Made by a program: the position numbers and the translations under genes. A DNA stretch of 32,759 bases from an uncultured bacterium. Its GTDB lineage: Bacteria; Patescibacteriota; Minisyncoccia; Phycocordibacterales; GWA1-40-21. This document shows positions 28,318 to 32,759 of this stretch, one piece after another. The notes under the pieces were generated by a model that saw only the letters and a list, made by a program, of their open reading frames with translations, was not told where the DNA came from and did not search any database. Within the stretch, counting starts at the first letter, position 1. Every line of letters begins with the position of its first letter. Location of the stretch: the NCBI GenBank assembly GCA_903831305.1, contig CAIKXE010000012.1, positions 1-32,759 of the forward strand, written 5' to 3'.

Positions 28318-28677
28318 TTATTCAAATTTTCTCTTATTACTATTAAATAACAAAATTCCAAGCAGTAAACCAGAAGCAATAGATATAATATTACTTATCT
28401 GCGCATTAATAATTAAATTATTATGTTCATAAAACTTATATACTAACAGAGAAGAAGCGAAAATTATTAAAATCGCCACAATACGTGCATTATACTTATT
28501 TTTTATAAATCTTGGTTCTAATTCCTTATCCCAATTAAAATAGTTTGTAAATGTTCCTGTAATATCTTGGTTTATGTGTAATTTACCTTTTATTAAAGGA
28601 AAAAAAATGTGACCCACAATACATGAAAAAGATACTGAAAGAATAAAAAAGATTAAGCTAAATGGTTCCATATACAA
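28318..28677 (-). CDS. Hypothetical membrane protein
   Basis: ORF 119 aa; three hydrophobic segments; AT-rich; TGATATACT box about 8 nt before ATG. Confidence 0.55.
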   Translation of the reverse strand: MYMEPFSLIFFILSVSFSCIVGHIFFPLIKGKLHINQDITGTFTNYFNWDKELEPRFIKNKYNARIVAILIIFASSLLVYKFYEHNNLIINAQISNIISIASGLLLGILLFNSNKRKFE

Positions 28678-28706
28678 AGTATATCATTATTTATTAAGCA
28701 AAAAAA

Positions 28707-28768
28707 GTTCTGAACAGTATTTAGTTACTTAAAATATTCTTTGAATTATAAGAGTTAAAAAAGTAGTG
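28707..28768. repeat. Intergenic repeat R1, copy 2
   Basis: TACTTAAAATATTCTTTGAATTATAAGAGTTAAAAAAGTAGTG matches 28181-28243. Confidence 0.7.
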
Positions 28769-28903
28769 GACCCTACAGGAATCTCGGTTCTTACAGAACC
28801 AGTATTCCTTTCCCATTTTTTCACTTTCGGAAAAGTTCAGAAATATGGGAGAAGGGCTTCGAGTCCTGTACGGAAAGTATTCAAATACTTTCCTAGGGTC
28901 CAC
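28766..28903. repeat. 138-bp structured palindromic element with tRNA-Ala-derived arms
   Basis: Left arm GTGGACCCTACAGGA(at)CTCG; right arm CGAGTCCTGTA [hairpin GGAAAGTAT-TCAA-ATACTTTCC] GGGTCCAC; internal hairpins GGTTCT-TAC-AGAACC and TCCCAT...ATGGGA. Confidence 0.75.
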
Positions 28904-28907
28904 ACAA

Positions 28908-28935
28908 GAAAATAACCGTCCAGAAAGACGGTATT
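28908..28935 (-). terminator. Terminator-like hairpin after tRNA-Ala
   Basis: AAAATAACCGTC CAGAAA GACGGTATTTT. Confidence 0.6.
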
Positions 28936-28945
28936 TTCAAAAGCG

Positions 28946-29019
28946 TGGACCCTACAGGACTCGAACCTGCCACCTCCTCATTGCAAATGAGGCGCTCTAG
29001 CCAGATGAGCTAAGGGCCC
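28946..29019 (-). tRNA. tRNA-Ala (anticodon TGC)
   Basis: GGGCCCTTAGCTCATCTGGCTAGAGCGCCTCATTTGCAATGAGGAGGTGGCAGGTTCGAGTCCTGTAGGGTCCA; all four arms pair; 3' CCA not encoded. Confidence 0.95.
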
Positions 29020-29130
29020 AGTAATAAAAATACTAGCATATTATAGAAAACATTTCCACCCCTAATCTAAACATGATATACTTTAAAAAAGTAAGGTAAA
29101 ACATTTATTCAAATTTAATCAAAGAAAAAT

Positions 29131-29511
29131 ATGTCATCAAATTCAGCGTCAAATCTAGGTATAACCATTGAGCAACTCAAGACAGATATTAAAAAAGAGA
29201 CGGCTAATCTTTTGACAATGCAGGCAGAATTAGCTACTGCTACGGCAGAAAAACAGAGTCAGGAAGCTAGTGTAAAGGGAAAAGAAAGTGAAATTAAACA
29301 AAAGGAAACAGAAATTCAAAAATTAAAAGCTGATATATCACAGATCAAAACCAAGTTTTCAGAGTCTGACAAAAAGATTAGAGAACTGACAACGGGTATT
29401 GCTACGGCAAGACAACACCAAGCTTTAAAATCACGTGAGTTACAGCAAGTACAGTTAGACTTTGAAAAAATAGTCAGACAAAGCGCAGATGAGGCAAATA
29501 AAAAGAAATAG
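29131..29511 (+). CDS. Hypothetical coiled-coil protein
   Basis: ORF 126 aa; long K/E/Q-rich heptad-like helix; promoter-like TATACT upstream. Confidence 0.6.
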   Translation: MSSNSASNLGITIEQLKTDIKKETANLLTMQAELATATAEKQSQEASVKGKESEIKQKETEIQKLKADISQIKTKFSESDKKIRELTTGIATARQHQALKSRELQQVQLDFEKIVRQSADEANKKK

Positions 29512-29734
29512 TCTCTGTCACCATTTGACAAAAAACCTATATCTATTATTATGTACCTATAGAGATTGTGACGACTACCAACCGTCATCCGTCACCTTAA
29601 ATGACGTGATCGAGAGACTAATCTATAAATAATTAAGTGCCAGCCAAAATACTGGAAAATAGGTGGAACCACGGGAAATGATCCCCCGCCCTATTAAGAA
29701 CATAAGTAATTGTGTTTTTAATAGGGCGGTTTTT
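29510..29734 (+). ncRNA. T-box riboswitch leader of thrS
   Basis: Stem I closure AGTCTCT/AGAGACT; stem III CCAG-ccaaaata-CTGG; antiterminator AATAGG-TGGAACCAC-GGG...CCC...CCTATT; competing terminator CCGCCCTATTA/TAATAGGGCGG + T tract. Confidence 0.9.
29686..29734 (+). terminator. T-box intrinsic terminator
   Basis: 11-bp perfect stem 29686-29696/29719-29729 followed by TTTTT. Confidence 0.9.
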
Positions 29735-29756
29735 ATTATTAAGTAATATTAAACAT

Positions 29757-31496
29757 ATGGAAAAAGAAAATATTTATAAAATCAGACACTCCCTCTCCCA
29801 CCTCCTAGCCGGAGCGGTGTTATCATTTTATCCAGACGTAAAGATGGCGATCGGTCCAGCGGTAGATAATGGCTTTTATTACGACTTTGAATTTAGCGCA
29901 CCGATCAGTGATAAGGACTTGGGTAAGATTGAACAAAAAATGCGAGAACTATTAAAAAAATGGTCAACTTTTGATAAAAAGGAAATTTCTAGTGACGAGG
30001 CTAAAAAGCTTTTTGCAGATCAACCATACAAACTAGAACTTATTGAAGATATACTAAAAGAGGGAGCCAAACCAACCGTCTATACTTCTGGAGACTTCAC
30101 TGATCTTTGTGCCGGTCCACATGTGGCAAATACTAAGGAGATCCCGAAAGACGCTTTTAAACTAGAGCGTATCGCCGGGGCGTACTGGCGTGGTGATGAA
30201 AAGAATAAAATGCTTACTCGTATTTACGGCTTGGCTTTTGAGTCCAAAGCGGAACTTGATGCCTATTTGTTACAGCAGGAGGAGGCCAAAAAACGAGATC
30301 ACCGAAAACTGGGCAAAGAATTAAAACTATTTACTATTTCGGACTTAGTGGGTGCTGGTCTGCCTCTAATGCAACCCAAGGGAATGATCATCCGCAGGGC
30401 CATTGAAGATTACCTTTGGGATCTACATAAAGACAAAGGTTATGATCGGGTCTGGACACCACACATTACTAAAAAAAGTTTATATGAGACCTCCGGTCAC
30501 GCCGCCAAATTTGGTGAGGAGCTCTTCCGTGTAAAAGGTGGCGACGAGGAATTCTATATGAAGCCTATGAACTGCCCACACCATATGCAGATCTTTTGTG
30601 ATAACCAATTTTCTTACCGAGATATGCCCGTCCGTTATTTTGAGCCAGCCACTGTCTATCGTTATGAAAAAGCTGGCCAGCTATCTGGTCTGACTAGAGT
30701 CCGAGCCATTACTCAAGATGATGGTCACTTGTTCTGCCGGGTCTCCCAGATTGGTGACGAGGTTAGCACGATTGTGGATATCATTAAAAAGTTCTACACC
30801 ACCATGAATATGATGACCGGCTACTGGGTACGCCTGTCTGTCCGCGGGGATGATAAAAGCAAATATTTAGGTACGGACGAAGTTTGGAATAAAGCCGAGG
30901 ACGCCCTAGAAAAAGCAGCAAAAGATAACGAGTTAAATTATAAACGAGTGGAAGGTGAAGCGGCTTTCTATGGTCCAAAGTTAGACTTTATGTTTAAGGA
31001 CGCTATCGGCCGGGAATGGCAACTCGCCACTATCCAATGTGACTTTAATTTGCCAGAGCGGTTTGATTTAAGTTTTGTCAACGAAAAAGGTGAAAAGGAA
31101 AGACCAGTGGTGATACACCGCGCCATCTCCGGTTCACTTGAGAGATTTATGGGCGTGATGATTGAGCACTATGCCGGTAACTTTCCGGTCTGGCTCTCCC
31201 CAGTTCAAATCAAAGTTATTCCCGTTCGTGAGAATCATAATGATTATGCCAAGAAAATTGTGGACGAATTAAAAGCCATGAACGCGCGCGTGGAATTTGA
31301 TGATAGTGATGAAGGGATGGGTAAGAAAATCCGCGCCGGTAAAGTAAACAGGATCCCCTATATGCTGGTCATTGGTGATAAAGAAATAGAGTCTGGTGAG
31401 CTTGCCCTGGAGATTCGTGATGGTGAGAAAAAGGAAAATATCAGCCTAGAGAGTTTGAAGGCTAAATTATTGAAAGAAATTACAGAAAGGATATAA
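29757..31496 (+). CDS. thrS: Threonyl-tRNA synthetase (ORF open from 29712); no TGS domain
   Basis: IRHSLSHLLAGAVL, YMKPMNCPHHMQIF, RYEKAGQLSGLTRVRAITQDDGHLFC, IHRAISGSLERFMGVMIEHYAG. Confidence 0.96.
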   Translation: MEKENIYKIRHSLSHLLAGAVLSFYPDVKMAIGPAVDNGFYYDFEFSAPISDKDLGKIEQKMRELLKKWSTFDKKEISSDEAKKLFADQPYKLELIEDILKEGAKPTVYTSGDFTDLCAGPHVANTKEIPKDAFKLERIAGAYWRGDEKNKMLTRIYGLAFESKAELDAYLLQQEEAKKRDHRKLGKELKLFTISDLVGAGLPLMQPKGMIIRRAIEDYLWDLHKDKGYDRVWTPHITKKSLYETSGHAAKFGEELFRVKGGDEEFYMKPMNCPHHMQIFCDNQFSYRDMPVRYFEPATVYRYEKAGQLSGLTRVRAITQDDGHLFCRVSQIGDEVSTIVDIIKKFYTTMNMMTGYWVRLSVRGDDKSKYLGTDEVWNKAEDALEKAAKDNELNYKRVEGEAAFYGPKLDFMFKDAIGREWQLATIQCDFNLPERFDLSFVNEKGEKERPVVIHRAISGSLERFMGVMIEHYAGNFPVWLSPVQIKVIPVRENHNDYAKKIVDELKAMNARVEFDDSDEGMGKKIRAGKVNRIPYMLVIGDKEIESGELALEIRDGEKKENISLESLKAKLLKEITERI

Positions 31497-31502
31497 AGCC
31501 AA

Positions 31503-31573
31503 AAACCGTGGTAAAATACTTTTGAACGATTAGTTCTGACGTTAAGTGAAAAAGTATTTTACCACGGTTTTTT
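31503..31573. terminator. Bidirectional terminator between convergent genes
   Basis: AAAAACCGTGGTAAAATACTTTT ... AAAAAGTATTTTACCACGGTTTTTTT, about 22-bp stem. Confidence 0.9.
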
Positions 31574-31576
31574 TGA

Positions 31577-32759
31577 TTAGGCGTTATTCTTTTTATAAGA
31601 CATAACAACGTAAGCAATATAAGCGCTAATAGCAGCCAAGATACTTAAATAAATTACTAGTTTATAATTATCTGCCACACCAGTATAAGGCACCTGACTT
31701 AGGTAGACAGCCGCCGGCTGTACAGCACTTTGGTCTGAGTAGACTAGAGGATAAACGGGGGTCTGATATTCTTCAGTGTAGGCCAAGACAGAGCGCACAT
31801 TAGTAGACACTGTCTTTGAAACTCTCTCACCGCTACCATCACGAACCGTGACATAGGCACGCTTTGTACCAGCAGTTGTATATGACTTGTAAGGTGTCTT
31901 ACTTGAGCTATCTAGACCATCTGTACCAGTCCAATCATAAGTGTAATCACCATCTCCACCATCGACATTACAATACCATTTTACTCTTGTCCCAGTCTGT
32001 GGGTTTGAGGGGGTACTATAACAAGAAACTGACAAGGGGTCATTTTCAACAACTTCCTCATTCACTCTAGTGGTACAAGAAGCGTTAGCAATCTGACCAT
32101 TTGAGGTCACAGAAATATAAGCTCTTTTAGTTCCATTATTATCATAACTCCAAGAAACAGTTCTATTAGTACCGTCTAGGCCATCAGTACCACTCCAGTC
32201 ATAGCGGTAGGAACCATTGCCACCGGTAGCATTTGCACGCCAGGTCACATCTTCATCTACATCAACACTTGTTGGGCTAGCTGAGCAAGAGACAGACAGG
32301 TCATCATTTATATTTTCATTAATAACAGACGTACAGCTAGCGGTAATAGTTTGACCATCAGAGGTCACGGACACAGTGGCGCGTTTTGTTCCGGTATTAC
32401 TATAATTCCAAAACAGATTTTTACCATTTCCACTTAAGCCGTCATTTCCTGACCAACTATAAACATACTGGTTATTACCCCCACTAGCCGTTGCTTGCCA
32501 AGTAATATTATCGTTTACATTTGCACTCATAGGATTTGCTGAGCACGAAACCACCAAATTAGTATTAGTTATTTCATTAACAGTGGTGGAACAATTTTTT
32601 GTTATACTTTGATCATCTGAAGTCACGGTCACGGTACCAGACTTGGTGCCGGGAGTAGTATAGGCTTTGTAAATGTTTCGGCTACTACCAGTGAGACCAT
32701 CAGTCCCTGACCAGTTATAGGTATATTGATTTAAACCACCAGTGGCAGTGACGGTCCAA
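31577..32759 (-). CDS. PKD/Ig-like repeat surface protein with C-terminal VPYTG sorting signal (5' end beyond window)
   Basis: At least four repeats of the type Y.W.GTDGL....GTK.A.V.VTS; C-terminus SQVPYTGVADNYKLVIYLSILAAISAYIAYVVMSYKKNNA; frame stays open to the window end. Confidence 0.85.
   Translation of the reverse strand, partial: WTVTATGGLNQYTYNWSGTDGLTGSSRNIYKAYTTPGTKSGTVTVTSDDQSITKNCSTTVNEITNTNLVVSCSANPMSANVNDNITWQATASGGNNQYVYSWSGNDGLSGNGKNLFWNYSNTGTKRATVSVTSDGQTITASCTSVINENINDDLSVSCSASPTSVDVDEDVTWRANATGGNGSYRYDWSGTDGLDGTNRTVSWSYDNNGTKRAYISVTSNGQIANASCTTRVNEEVVENDPLSVSCYSTPSNPQTGTRVKWYCNVDGGDGDYTYDWTGTDGLDSSSKTPYKSYTTAGTKRAYVTVRDGSGERVSKTVSTNVRSVLAYTEEYQTPVYPLVYSDQSAVQPAAVYLSQVPYTGVADNYKLVIYLSILAAISAYIAYVVMSYKKNNA

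Noticed and set aside
28194-28379. 61-aa ORF in the R1/R2 spacer
   Set aside because: Overlaps a longer membrane-protein gene and repeat DNA; no independent coding signal
28721-28903. 60-aa ORF overlapping the palindromic element
   Set aside because: It simply reads through the repeat/palindrome; similarity to the 28194-28379 ORF C-terminus reflects the shared R1 DNA block, not a protein family
27500-28950. CRISPR array or classical integron
   Set aside because: Repeats are few, imperfect and mosaic, with gene-sized spacers; no cas or intI gene is visible and canonical attC core sites were not recognised, so only a cassette-like description is supported

Overview
This 32.8 kb chromosomal window looks like Candidate Phyla Radiation/Patescibacteria (Parcubacteria-like). 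That assignment is inference from gene content and compact layout; no taxonomic search was run. Housekeeping genes: gyrA, mreB, a MurA-like enzyme with an N-terminal HTH domain, a priA-like gene plus def-fmt, recR, dnaB, dnaE, thrS, hpf and one tRNA-Ala(TGC). Envelope genes: three T4SS-pilin-like proteins, an orphan anchored solute-binding protein, a sortase, a VPYTG-terminated PKD-like repeat protein, two modular pseudopilins (LamG and FISUMP), DsbA-like, VanY-like and cyclophilin proteins. Best leads: (1) an HTH-MurA fusion divergent from mreB, with a 20-bp dyad centred between two divergent promoters; (2) two paralogous small membrane proteins, each a self-contained transcription unit with a near-identical promoter and a conserved 5'-UTR hairpin; (3) a PriA homologue in priA-def-fmt synteny that has lost its helicase ATPase motifs but kept its zinc-binding cysteines; (4) an AT-rich array of small genes beside tRNA-Ala, separated by mosaic repeats and a 138-bp structured palindrome whose arms copy the tRNA 3' end; (5) a T-box riboswitch before thrS. 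No CRISPR array, rRNA, transposase or integrase gene was seen.
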